DNA of 64,000 nt from Halopseudomonas phragmitis (GTDB lineage: Bacteria; Pseudomonadota; Gammaproteobacteria; Pseudomonadales; Pseudomonadaceae): positions 2,689,501 to 2,753,500 of the forward strand of contig NZ_CP020100.1 in the NCBI RefSeq assembly GCF_002056295.1, given 5' to 3'. Below are positions 8,166 through 16,832 of this stretch, piece after piece (the stretch's first letter is position 1; each line of letters starts with the position of its first letter). The notes beneath the pieces are model-generated. The model had not been told where the DNA came from and searched no databases. It saw nothing but the letters and a program-made list of their open reading frames with translations. Made by a program: the position numbers and the translations under genes.

Positions 8166-9449
8166 TTATTGTTGGTTGACTACTGCCTGGTTGCCGGTGC
8201 CGTACTGGCTGATGTAGGCGCTGTGTGACATGCCGGCCTGGTTGACGTAAGCCTCGTTGTACATCCCGCCCTGGATGACATTGGCATAGTTGAACATGTC
8301 AGTCTGGGTGGCCTGGATCAGGTTGCCTTCACCATACAACTGGCTGACCAACAACTGATTGTCGTTGCCAGACTGATCGATATCCACGCTGTTGTTGCTG
8401 CCCTTGCTGGAGCCGCTGGCGTAGTTGTCCATGCCGCTTTGCAGCGATACCAGTTCGTTGCCTGGGCCGCTCTGGCTGAAGTTGATGACGTTGTAGTCAT
8501 CCAATTGTTGAACATCCCAGGTGTTGCCATCACCGTTGGCGCTGAGCTGCATGACATGGCCAACCCCTTCCTGGTAGACCTCACCGTAGTTGCCGACACC
8601 CGATTGGCTCAGGTTCATAACTGCGTCATCAACCTGGAATTGCAACGCTTCCAGGGCGTTTTCGCTGCCGCTTTGCCAGACAGTGACCTGGTTGTTGCTA
8701 CCAAAGGACTGGTCGACGATCAGCTCGTTGAAGTCACCGTTCTGCTGCAGGTTGCTGGTGCTCTGGGATTGGCTGTCCTGCCAGGATTCCATGTAGTTGT
8801 ACATGCCGGCCTGGTTCAGGCTGGTGTTGCTGTTGTCGGCGAAGAACTGATCGCCGAAGGCTTCGTTGCCCATGCCCAGTTGAGTGATATCGATCTGGCT
8901 GTCCATCGAGCTGTCTTGCCAGGCTGCGGCGAAGTTGTCGTCGCCATCCTGGGTAATGTCGATCTGGGTGTTTTCACTGTAGAGCTGATCGGCGTAGGCG
9001 GTATTGCCGATACCGCTCTGGTCGATGGTGGTCTCGCCCTGGATCATGCCTTCCTGCCAGATTGCCGAGAAATTGCCTACCCCGGACTGGGTCTGGGTGG
9101 CGGTGGTGTCCATATTGAAGATCTGTAGCGCGGCGGCATCGTTGAGATCGCCGTGCTGGGTCTGGCTGCTGTGACTGTTGAAGTTGTCGAATTGCTCAAT
9201 AAATGTGGCGTTGAGCACGCCGGTCTGTTTCTGGGTTGCAGTGCTGTCGGTCATGGTTTGATAGATCAGGGCGTAGTTGTCCGCGCCGGTCTGGGTCTGG
9301 CTTGCCGAGCTGGGGCCAGTGAAGTCCTGATTGACCTCGGCATAGTTGAAATCGCCAATCTGGTCCTGGTTCGACAGGCTGTCGTCGGCCAGTGCCTGGA
9401 TGCTGAACGTGGTCAGTACCGCGGCGGCGAGGGGGCTGAATTTGAACAT
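8166..9449 (-). CDS. csgA: Large CsgA-like major curlin
   Basis: 427 aa from the ATG at 9449, which has AAGGAG 8 bases upstream. A signal peptide ends near SIQALA. The rest is about 17-18 curlin repeats of 22-23 residues with the pattern x-Q-x-G-x-x-N-x-a-x-x-x-Q, for example QTQTGADNYALIYQ, ITQDGDDNFAAAWQ and VNQAGMSHSAYISQ. E. coli CsgA has five such repeats in 151 residues, so this subunit is nearly three times larger. Each repeat is a strand-loop-strand of an amyloid beta-solenoid. One repeat near residues 325-340 is irregular (KGSNNSVD). It is the last gene of the sigma-54 operon. The symbol is by similarity of repeat type, not by proven orthology. Confidence 0.88.
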   Translation of the reverse strand: MFKFSPLAAAVLTTFSIQALADDSLSNQDQIGDFNYAEVNQDFTGPSSASQTQTGADNYALIYQTMTDSTATQKQTGVLNATFIEQFDNFNSHSSQTQHGDLNDAAALQIFNMDTTATQTQSGVGNFSAIWQEGMIQGETTIDQSGIGNTAYADQLYSENTQIDITQDGDDNFAAAWQDSSMDSQIDITQLGMGNEAFGDQFFADNSNTSLNQAGMYNYMESWQDSQSQSTSNLQQNGDFNELIVDQSFGSNNQVTVWQSGSENALEALQFQVDDAVMNLSQSGVGNYGEVYQEGVGHVMQLSANGDGNTWDVQQLDDYNVINFSQSGPGNELVSLQSGMDNYASGSSKGSNNSVDIDQSGNDNQLLVSQLYGEGNLIQATQTDMFNYANVIQGGMYNEAYVNQAGMSHSAYISQYGTGNQAVVNQQ

Positions 9450-9501
9450 GGTCTCATCTCCTTGGGTGGTTCCACTCTGGCAACGCATTAAATGCCGCCG
9501 A

Positions 9502-9981
9502 TCATTGGTACTGTCTTACCAGTACGTTCTGGCCGGTGGTGTGCTGGGTAATGCTGCTGTTCAGGCCCTGACCGGACTGCTCGATGCGGGCATTGTTGAT
9601 CGCACCGTGCTGTTCGATATGGGCGCGGTTATGGGCGCCGAGTTGATCGATACTGGCCTGATTGCCGTAGCCCTGCTGGACAATGCTGGCGAGCAGGTCC
9701 ACGCCTTGCTGGTTGATCAGGGCCTGATTACCGGCGTCGCGCTGCACGATCAAAGCGCGCAACGCTTCGCCCTGTTGGTTGATTTGAGCCTGATGCTGGT
9801 CGCCGTGCTGCTCCACCCAGGCCAGGGAGCCGGGGCCGACCTGAGCTTCGACCAGATCGGCGCCCTGAAGCAGGTCGAAGTTGTTCATCAGGTCGGCTGC
9901 GGCTGCCGGCTGCTGGGCCAGGTTCAGGCCGAGCAGCAGGAGCATGGGTGGTGGCAGCACACGGCGTATCAGGCTATTCAT
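9502..9981 (-). CDS. csgB: CsgB-like minor curlin (nucleator)
   Basis: 159 aa with a signal peptide ending near PAAA. After a short non-repeat segment there are about five curlin repeats (INQQGEALRALIVQ, INQQGVDLLASIVQ, IDQLGAHNRAHIEQ, IEQSGQGLNSSITQ). The basic C-terminal end NVLVRQYQ resembles the C-terminal repeat of CsgB, which anchors the fibre nucleator to the cell. It lies directly upstream of the csgA-like gene (52-base gap), the same csgB-csgA order as in enterobacteria. Confidence 0.87.
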   Translation of the reverse strand: MNSLIRRVLPPPMLLLLGLNLAQQPAAAADLMNNFDLLQGADLVEAQVGPGSLAWVEQHGDQHQAQINQQGEALRALIVQRDAGNQALINQQGVDLLASIVQQGYGNQASIDQLGAHNRAHIEQHGAINNARIEQSGQGLNSSITQHTTGQNVLVRQYQ

Positions 9982-10030
9982 GGCATGTCCTCGAGGCTGT
10001 CGGGGCTCCGTTGCCGGAGCCCCTGTCAGC

Positions 10031-12247
10031 TCAACGTACCTCCAGTTCCACGGTGAGCACCGTGCCCAAAGCCGAGCGAATGGTCGCTGTGGCCGGGGTG
10101 GTGGGTGTCAGCCCGGTGGTGTTGGCCGAGATTCGCCATTGACCGGTTGGGGTCAGGGTGGCATTACCCAGCGAGAACGGGCCGTTTACGGTGGCGACCT
10201 CGACACTGATGGTGTTGCCGGCAACCTGTGAGGTGGTGCCGCGCAGTTCCCAGCTATGCCGGTCGTTGCTGCGTTCACGCAGCAGAGCCTGGGTGACGTT
10301 GATCACCTCGCCAACCGCTGGCGGCGGCCGTACTTCGACACTCACGGTGGCGACATTGGAGACCGCTCCAAGGGTGTCCATGGCCTGGTAGGTGAAGCTG
10401 GTAGTGAAGGTGCTGGTGACCGTCGCGGGTGGCACATAGGTGACGATGCTGCCGTCAGTACTCACCGAACCCTGACCGGCTGGCGGCTGGGTCAGATTGA
10501 CCACGCTCAGCGGCACATTGTTTTCCGGGTCGCTGTCGTTGGCCAGCACATCGATGGTGATGGTATTGGCCTGACTGATGGCGCTGTCATTGACGGCTAC
10601 CGGTGACTGGTTGGGGTTGATGGTGACGGTGACCGTGGCCGGCTCCGACTCGGCGCCACGAATGTCTCTGGCCCGATAGGTGAAGCTGGTGACGGTTACG
10701 CCATCGACACTGGCGGGCGGGGTATAGACCACTGCTGTGCTGCCGCTGAGGGCGACGCTGCCGACATCCGGCTGGGTCAGGCTGACTACGCTGAGTGGTA
10801 GATCGCCATCCGGGTCGCTGTCGTTGGCCAGTACGCTGATCAGCACTGGAACCCCGGCGCTGGTCTGGGCACTGTCATTGACGGCTACCGGGGGTTGGTT
10901 CCCCCCCATATCCGGGGCCTGGCCACTGATGCTGACCAGTTCGCTGTCGCTGCCACCGGCTGAGGACACCACGCGGATGCTGGCTGGCGGTTGGCTCAGA
11001 CCTTCAATGACCAGGGTCTGCAGCACACCCGACTTGCTCAGGCGGCCATAGCCTTCGGCGAACAGGTCCGGCACTTCCTGCTCATCGCTGGAACGAGCAC
11101 TGATGCTGAGGCTGTTGTCAGCCCAGGAGTAGTGCGCCTGGTCAACCTTGACTACGTCAATCAAGCGTTTTGAGCTGGAACTCGGGCTGTAGACTCCGCT
11201 GGGATCGCTGGCGGTGACTACGACTACGTCCGGTAGCTCGTCGGCATTCGAGTTATGGGCGAAGAACCGGCCATTGCCATCGGCGACCATGTCGATCAGA
11301 CAGGGTGAGCCCGGATCGCCGACCAAGGCCAGGGATTCACGGAAGCACACCTCGGCATTGGCATTTGAGCCGGCGAACACTTCAACCCGGGTGCCGTTGG
11401 CATTGCGTTTGTAGCTGGCGCGCTCAACCTCCAGGGCAAGCGGCTGTTGCTGGTTGAATACCTTACCAAAGACCGTGAACACATTAGTCTGGATCGTTCC
11501 GGCTGGCCCTTCGATACGCACAAAGTTGGTGTCGAAGGGGCTGCCGACGACTTCCTCGCTCAGGTTTGGATCCCCAATGAAGGTGGCCACATTGCCAGTT
11601 TCCGGCTCCACTTCTTCATAAGGGCCGTTGACACTGTGCAGGAAGGGACCAATGTCGCTAGACAGCGCTCCCGAGAAATCCCCGGCGGAGATACCTATGT
11701 CTCGGGTCATGTTTATCGCGCGGCGCCCTGTGGTGGTGATGTTGAATACATCGACTCCATAGGGGTGGGTCACAGTGTAAATGCCTGGTTGTGGGATGCT
11801 GGCACGGATACGGATCCGACCGAAGCTGACTTGGTCGCCATCGACTGGAACGTCGTCAGTGAAAGCAGCTTCGAGCGCTGCAGTAAACGTTTCCAGCTCG
11901 TAACCGCTGTTGCCTGCTGCTGGAATGCTGGCTTCAGCAAGAAACCAGAACAGCTCGCCGGGCCAGTTGTCAGGAAACACCAAAGGGAAGTTTTCATCGT
12001 ACTCATCACCTTCGGCAGAGATCATGCACATCAACCCCCCGCCAGCTCGTGAGCTGGTGGCTCGAGTACGACACAGCTCCAGGGTCACGTTTTCCTCATC
12101 CATGTACCATAGTGGGTAGCCGCCGCTGGCTGGCGTGTAGGGCCCTCGGTCGAAGTCCTGGAGCCCGGCATAAGCGCTGCCAGCCAGGCCAACACCCAGA
12201 CCTAACGCACCGAGCAGCAGTGCTGGCCATTGCTTGAAGATGTTCAT
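10031..12247 (-). CDS. Secreted curli-operon protein A, two Ig-like repeats
   Basis: 738 aa, signal peptide ending AYA. Residues about 28-270 form a domain shared with the next upstream gene. It contains paired cysteines (LELCRT, LMCMIS), FPDNWPGELFWF, the segment GRIRIR...THPYGVDVFNI, and RRAINMTRDIGI followed by FIGDPNL. The second half has two cadherin/bacterial Ig-like repeats of the type NQPPVAVNDSAQTSAGVPV and SPVAVNDSAISQANTI with VLANDSDP, and then a C-terminal beta domain. It sits in the curlin operon, so it is probably an exported matrix or adhesive partner. I do not recognise a named family for the N-terminal domain. Confidence 0.85.
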   Translation of the reverse strand: MNIFKQWPALLLGALGLGVGLAGSAYAGLQDFDRGPYTPASGGYPLWYMDEENVTLELCRTRATSSRAGGGLMCMISAEGDEYDENFPLVFPDNWPGELFWFLAEASIPAAGNSGYELETFTAALEAAFTDDVPVDGDQVSFGRIRIRASIPQPGIYTVTHPYGVDVFNITTTGRRAINMTRDIGISAGDFSGALSSDIGPFLHSVNGPYEEVEPETGNVATFIGDPNLSEEVVGSPFDTNFVRIEGPAGTIQTNVFTVFGKVFNQQQPLALEVERASYKRNANGTRVEVFAGSNANAEVCFRESLALVGDPGSPCLIDMVADGNGRFFAHNSNADELPDVVVVTASDPSGVYSPSSSSKRLIDVVKVDQAHYSWADNSLSISARSSDEQEVPDLFAEGYGRLSKSGVLQTLVIEGLSQPPASIRVVSSAGGSDSELVSISGQAPDMGGNQPPVAVNDSAQTSAGVPVLISVLANDSDPDGDLPLSVVSLTQPDVGSVALSGSTAVVYTPPASVDGVTVTSFTYRARDIRGAESEPATVTVTINPNQSPVAVNDSAISQANTITIDVLANDSDPENNVPLSVVNLTQPPAGQGSVSTDGSIVTYVPPATVTSTFTTSFTYQAMDTLGAVSNVATVSVEVRPPPAVGEVINVTQALLRERSNDRHSWELRGTTSQVAGNTISVEVATVNGPFSLGNATLTPTGQWRISANTTGLTPTTPATATIRSALGTVLTVELEVR

Positions 12248-12280
12248 ATTGCCTCCTGTTATAGGGCTAGGCTGTTGGGC

Positions 12281-13645
12281 TCAGGGAAGGAGCACGACTT
12301 CTTCGATATCCACCCCGCCATGAGCCGATTCAACTCGGATCGAGGCTGGGGGAATGGGCGTAATGCTGGTGCTCAGACTCTTGACCGGGCCACTGCCACT
12401 GAGCTGGCCGATCAGGTTGCCGTGGCCGTCGCGCAGGGTCAGTTGCGGCCCGCCGGTTTCGTCGCTGGTATAGGCTTCCACGGTCAGTTGAGCATTGCTG
12501 AGGTTGTACTCGGCGCGCTGGATGATCACCTGATCGATCAGGCCGATGGTGGTGCTATCGGCAGTACTGGTGGGTATCGCCAGACTGTTGTCTGCATGGA
12601 TTTCAACCGTGGTGTGCGGCGCCAGGCTGGCATCGCTCTGGCCATACCAGCGTCCGGTGGAATCGGCTTCACTCATGCTGGTTGCGGCTTGACCGCCCGC
12701 GCTGAAGCTCACCTGTGCCGGTGGCGGCGGAGCCAGGGCGAATACGTCGGAGCGTTGCTCAACCCCATTGGGGCCGGCTTGACGGGAGAAGGTCGCCCGC
12801 TCGGCCACGACCGGGGTGGGCAATTCGACCGTCGACAGCTTGCCGGTCAGCACGAATAGTTCGGTACGCAGATCGATACCGCTGGGGCCTTCGATGCGTA
12901 CATAGTTGGTATTGAACGGGCTACCGGTAACCGCTTCTTCCAGATTGGGGTCACCGATGAAGCTTTCCAGTTCTCCGGTGTCCGGGTTGGTTTCCTGATA
13001 GGGGCCGTTGACGCTACGCAGGAATGGGCCGACATCGCTGGTCAGGGCGCCGCTGTAATCACCGGGATCGCCAATGCCGATATCGCGGGTCATGTTGATG
13101 GCCCGCCTACCATCATCGCCAATGTCTTCTTCGGTTACGTCGAATACGTCGACGCCGTAGGGGTGGGTGATGGTGTAAACGCCAGGGAAGGGCAGGTCGA
13201 CCCGGATGCGGATACGGCCGAAGGCAACCTGGTCACCCTCGGCGGGCTCTTCATTGGCAAAGGCCGCTTCCAGAGCAGCGATCCAGATCAGATTGATCCC
13301 GCTGACTGGATCTTCGATGAAGGCGTCGGCGGTGAACCAGAACATCTCGCTGGGGAAGTTATCGGGGAATGATAGCGGTTGGCTGATATCGTAAAGATCG
13401 GGCTCTGAGGCCAAGGCGCACATATTGCTGGCCTCAGGGTCGCCGGCGCCAGCGCGGGAGCTCACCGCCAGCGAACGACACAATTCGAGCGCGCGCCCGT
13501 GTGTGTCTTGGTACCAGGCAGGGAAGCCGCCAAATTCGTTGAGGTAAGGGCCGCTGTCGTAACGGTAGAGTTCGGCCTGCAGTGTCTGGCTGGCGAACAA
13601 CACCGCACATGCCAGAGCCGAGGCCTTGAGGGCTGGGTGATGCAT
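12281..13645 (-). CDS. Secreted curli-operon protein B
   Basis: 454 aa. ATG 13645 is chosen because AGGAGG (13654-13659) lies 8 bases upstream and because it gives a clean signal peptide (ending LQAE). The upstream in-frame extension covers the promoter. The N-terminal 250 residues are a paralogue of the 738-aa protein next to it: RYDSGPYLNEFGGFPAWYQD, LELCRS...MCAL cysteines, FPDNFPSEMFWF, THPYGVDVFDV, RRAINMTRDIGI and FIGDPNLEEAVTGSPFNTN. It lacks the VNDS-type Ig repeats and ends with IRVESAHGGVDIEEVVLLP. First gene after the sigma-54 promoter. Function unknown; probably secreted and part of the fibre or its matrix. Confidence 0.83.
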   Translation of the reverse strand: MHHPALKASALACAVLFASQTLQAELYRYDSGPYLNEFGGFPAWYQDTHGRALELCRSLAVSSRAGAGDPEASNMCALASEPDLYDISQPLSFPDNFPSEMFWFTADAFIEDPVSGINLIWIAALEAAFANEEPAEGDQVAFGRIRIRVDLPFPGVYTITHPYGVDVFDVTEEDIGDDGRRAINMTRDIGIGDPGDYSGALTSDVGPFLRSVNGPYQETNPDTGELESFIGDPNLEEAVTGSPFNTNYVRIEGPSGIDLRTELFVLTGKLSTVELPTPVVAERATFSRQAGPNGVEQRSDVFALAPPPPAQVSFSAGGQAATSMSEADSTGRWYGQSDASLAPHTTVEIHADNSLAIPTSTADSTTIGLIDQVIIQRAEYNLSNAQLTVEAYTSDETGGPQLTLRDGHGNLIGQLSGSGPVKSLSTSITPIPPASIRVESAHGGVDIEEVVLLP

Positions 13646-13720
13646 ATCGTTATCCTCCTGCGTTGGGGATGGCCATCGGCGGGGAATGAGCGCGCCGCAG
13701 ACAGGCTCTAAAGCCTTGTC

Positions 13721-13735
13721 GCAACTTTCGTACCA
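13721..13735 (-). promoter_or_regulatory. Sigma-54 (RpoN) -24/-12 promoter of the curli operon
   Basis: On the minus strand the sequence is TGGTACG-AAAG-TTGC. This fits the TGGYRYR-N4-TTGC consensus with exact spacing. It would start transcription near 13709, leaving a leader of about 65 bases with AGGAGG before the ATG at 13645. The divergent neighbour encodes a sigma-54 activator, which strongly supports the call. Confidence 0.82.
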
Positions 13736-13887
13736 GACTGGTTTTATTGTCGCTATGGCTTGTTCTAGAGCGGTTTCTTGTGCCTTATCAAAGGTCTGGC
13801 GGGGGCAGTGGGGCAAGCTCTTCCCCGGATTGGGGTGGGGGTTGGGCCGGACCTTGGGGTAACCGGACGGGCGGTATGGAGTCTTTC

Positions 13888-13915
13888 TTGACCACTGATG
13901 CCACTCCGCTATAAC
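13888..13915 (+). promoter_or_regulatory. Sigma-70 promoter of the two-component operon
   Basis: TTGACC, 16 bases, TATAAC reads as a near-consensus housekeeping promoter. It ends 29 bases before the ATG of the histidine kinase gene. It lies back to back with the sigma-54 promoter of the curli operon, and the roughly 150 bases between them are the natural place for activator-binding sites. Confidence 0.65.
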
Positions 13916-13944
13916 CCTAGGTATAACAACGAGAGAAATGTCCG

Positions 13945-15408
13945 ATGATGGCCCTCTTTGCGCAGCAGCAGAAAGATGGGAAAGGGACTGCGACTGTGGC
14001 CGCAGAGTCATCGTTCAATCTGATCCGTTGGTTTTCTCTGCTCAGTCTGGTGCTGATCTCCAGCGTTGCTGTGGGGCTGGGAATCATCTCCACCCACTTT
14101 GTTGTTAGTGAAAGCATCGAGCGGGACTCCATGCTCAGCGCCCAGTTTGTTCAGGCTGTGGCCGAGGCTGAAATACGTCATGCTCGCCTGCCTCAGACTG
14201 TGACCATTGCCGATCTGCTCGATCTGCGCCAGCCACCGCACCCCGATGTGCCGGCAGCGCTTCACCGGCAAGTGCGTGAGGAGTTTCTCGACCATATCGA
14301 ACACCTGCCCGATGCTCTGTTGGCCAATATCTATGCCCCGGACAAGGTAGTGGTATGGTCCAGCAATCCTGATCTTATCGGTGAGCGCTTTACCGAAAAT
14401 CAGGATCTTGAGCAGGTGTTCAGGTTCAAAGATCGGGTGGGTGCCACCTATATCCATCTGCCGCACAACCGTGAGGAGCAGCAGTTCATTCGTCATCACG
14501 ACAAGTTCTTCATCGAGAATTACATTCCGCTGTTCAATGCCCAGGGCAGGGTTGGAGCCGTGGTCGAAATCTACAAGGAGCCCCATGATCTAATCGGCCG
14601 GATCAAGCGTGGTTTGGCGATGATTTGGCTGGCCACTTTGCTGGGCGGTGCGGTGTTGTTTTTCGGTCTGTTCCGGATTGTGCGCCGGGCCTCAAGGCTG
14701 CTGAGCTACCAGCAGCACAAACTGGTCGATAATGAAACCTTCGTGCTGCTTGGAGAAATGTCCTCGGCCATCGCTCATAGCCTGCGCAATCCGCTGGCCT
14801 CGATCCGTTCCAGTGCCGAGTTGGCACTTGAGCTGGAACCAGAAGATGCGCGCAAAAGCATTGGCGACATCATCGGTCAGGTTGACCGCATGTCGCATTG
14901 GGTGCGTGAGCTGCTGGTGTCAGCCCGCCCGGTCAACACTCATCCAGAGCCGGTCAACCTGCCGGCGGTGCTTAAAGACTGCCTGGCAGCATTCGATCAC
15001 CAGCTCAAAAAGTCGGGCATTCGGGTGGAAGCTACCGTGCCGGCGGTACCGCCGGTGATGGCCCACAATGTACTGCTCGGCCAGGTGCTGCACAACGTAC
15101 TGGCCAACGCCATCGAGGCGATGCCGGATGGTGGCTGGCTGCGTCTGCGGCTTGATTGCGACAAGAACAAGCGCAAGTTGTGGCTGACCATTGCCGATAC
15201 CGGCAAGGGTATGTCGCGGCAACAGAAGCTGATGGCCTTCCGGCCGTTTTACACGACCAAACAGGGTGGTCTGGGTGTAGGCCTGGTTATGGTCAAACGG
15301 ATCATGGAGCGTTTTGGTGGTGAGGTCTCACTGAACAGTACCGAGAATACTGGCACGACCATCTGTCTCGGCTTCAGTCTGACCGAAGGAGAATCCAATG
15401 CAGCATAG
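13945..15408 (+). CDS. NtrB-type sensor histidine kinase
   Basis: 487 aa. A membrane helix at about residues 27-54, an extracytoplasmic sensor of about 165 residues, and a second helix at about 222-246 form the input half. The HisKA domain has the phosphoacceptor His278 in EMSSAIAHSLRNPLASIRSS. The catalytic domain has the N box (NVLANAIEAMP), DTGKGM and GGLGVGLVMVKRIMERFGG. The signal is unknown; the sensor has a Cache-like look but no clear ligand motif. The gene overlaps the response regulator gene by 11 bases, so the two are a cognate pair. Confidence 0.93.
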   Translation: MMALFAQQQKDGKGTATVAAESSFNLIRWFSLLSLVLISSVAVGLGIISTHFVVSESIERDSMLSAQFVQAVAEAEIRHARLPQTVTIADLLDLRQPPHPDVPAALHRQVREEFLDHIEHLPDALLANIYAPDKVVVWSSNPDLIGERFTENQDLEQVFRFKDRVGATYIHLPHNREEQQFIRHHDKFFIENYIPLFNAQGRVGAVVEIYKEPHDLIGRIKRGLAMIWLATLLGGAVLFFGLFRIVRRASRLLSYQQHKLVDNETFVLLGEMSSAIAHSLRNPLASIRSSAELALELEPEDARKSIGDIIGQVDRMSHWVRELLVSARPVNTHPEPVNLPAVLKDCLAAFDHQLKKSGIRVEATVPAVPPVMAHNVLLGQVLHNVLANAIEAMPDGGWLRLRLDCDKNKRKLWLTIADTGKGMSRQQKLMAFRPFYTTKQGGLGVGLVMVKRIMERFGGEVSLNSTENTGTTICLGFSLTEGESNAA

Positions 15409-16822
15409 TATTCTGATTGTCGAGGACGACCAGCAGCTCGCGGCCAATATCCAGACATATCTGGAGCGCAAAGAGTTCGAGGCCCAGGTTTGCCATACCG
15501 CGGAAGAGGCGCTGGATGTACTCAAACATTTTCATCCGGACCTGGTGCTGACTGATAACTCACTACCGGGCATGCGCGGGGTTGAACTGGTACGCCAGCT
15601 GCACGAGCGTGAGCCCGGACTCAAATGCATCATGATGACTGGCTACGGCAATATCGAAGATGCGGTTGAGTCGATGAAAGCTGGGGCCTATCACTACCTG
15701 ACCAAGCCTGTGGCTCTGACGGAAATCAAACTGATGCTGGACAAGGCCTTGCAGGCCCAGCAATTGGAACGCAAGTTGAACTTCTATCAGGAGCGTGAGG
15801 CGCAGAATGGCAATCTTGCGCAATTGCTGGGTGATTCGGGCCCCATGCAGGCGCTGAAGGGCCGGATACGTCAGTTGCTGGAGGCCGAGCGCGGCATGGA
15901 TTGCGACGACCTGCCGGTGGTGCTGATTGAAGGGGAAACCGGCACCGGCAAGGAGCTGGTCGCCCGCGCCCTGCACTTCGAAGGCTGTCGGGCCAAGGGG
16001 CCGTTCGTTGAACTCAACTGCGCCTCGATCCCCGCCGACCTGCTGGAGGCGGAGCTGTTCGGACATGAGAAGGGCGCCTTTACCGATGCTAAGGAGCGCC
16101 GGGTTGGCCTGGTAGAAGCGGCCGATGGCGGGACCCTGTTCCTGGACGAAATCGGTGAAATGGACCTGAGCATGCAGGCCAAACTGCTCAAGCTGCTGGA
16201 AGATCGTAGCGTGCGGCGAATCGGCTCGGTTCGAGAGCGGCGGGTCAATGTGCGGATCATCAGCGCCACCAACTGCAATCTGGAGCGGATGGTACAGCAG
16301 GGCCGGTTCCGCAAGGATCTGTTCTTTCGCTTGCATATCATCACCCTGAAAATGCCCAGCTTGTATGAGCGTGGTGACGACATCCTGCTGCTGGCCCGGC
16401 ATTTTTTGCGCATGCACGGGCGCCGTTACGGCAAACCTGAACTGGTGTTCAGCTCCGAGGCGGAAACCCGGATGCGCAACTACAGTTGGCCTGGCAATGT
16501 ACGCGAGCTGCGTAACATGCTCGAGCAGGCGGCGTTGCTGGCGCAGAATCACAGCGTCAAACCCGAGCACCTGAGTCTTTGCCCGGGACTGGTCAATAGC
16601 GTTGAGTCCGGGTTGGACTATCATCCGGGATATCCAGGTCAGGAGCTGGATACAGCCGATGAGCGTCCGGGTGTAAATGATCGGGAGGCTGTAATGCGGG
16701 TGTTGGAGAAAACTGACTGGAACGTCACCAAGTCCGCCCGTTTACTCGGTATCACCCGGGACATGATGCGTTATCGAATCGAGAAACTGGGATTGGTACG
16801 TCCGGATCGGCCCTTGAGTTGA
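15398..16822 (+). CDS. NtrC-family sigma-54-dependent response regulator
   Basis: 474 aa. The receiver domain has its phosphorylation site at Asp53 (LVLTDNSLPGM). The AAA+ domain has Walker A GETGTGKE near residue 179, the sigma-54 contact loop GAFTDA near 225 (usual form GAFTGA), and Walker B GGTLFLDEIGEM. A Fis-type helix-turn-helix closes the protein (DWNVTKSARLLGITRDMMRYRIEKLG). It would activate RpoN promoters, and the one at 13721-13735 is next door. The Gly-to-Asp change in the loop occurs in other family members, so I expect an active protein. Confidence 0.94.
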   Translation: MQHSILIVEDDQQLAANIQTYLERKEFEAQVCHTAEEALDVLKHFHPDLVLTDNSLPGMRGVELVRQLHEREPGLKCIMMTGYGNIEDAVESMKAGAYHYLTKPVALTEIKLMLDKALQAQQLERKLNFYQEREAQNGNLAQLLGDSGPMQALKGRIRQLLEAERGMDCDDLPVVLIEGETGTGKELVARALHFEGCRAKGPFVELNCASIPADLLEAELFGHEKGAFTDAKERRVGLVEAADGGTLFLDEIGEMDLSMQAKLLKLLEDRSVRRIGSVRERRVNVRIISATNCNLERMVQQGRFRKDLFFRLHIITLKMPSLYERGDDILLLARHFLRMHGRRYGKPELVFSSEAETRMRNYSWPGNVRELRNMLEQAALLAQNHSVKPEHLSLCPGLVNSVESGLDYHPGYPGQELDTADERPGVNDREAVMRVLEKTDWNVTKSARLLGITRDMMRYRIEKLGLVRPDRPLS

Positions 16823-16832
16823 TGCTGGTGAT

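Noticed and set aside
8439-10056. Plus-strand open frames opposite the curlin genes
   Set aside because: They are shadows of the repetitive curlin repeats; the minus frames have signal peptides and curlin motifs.
13945-16822. Two-component system specific for nitrogen (ntrBC)
   Set aside because: The kinase has two membrane helices and an extracytoplasmic sensor, unlike NtrB, and the neighbours are curli genes.
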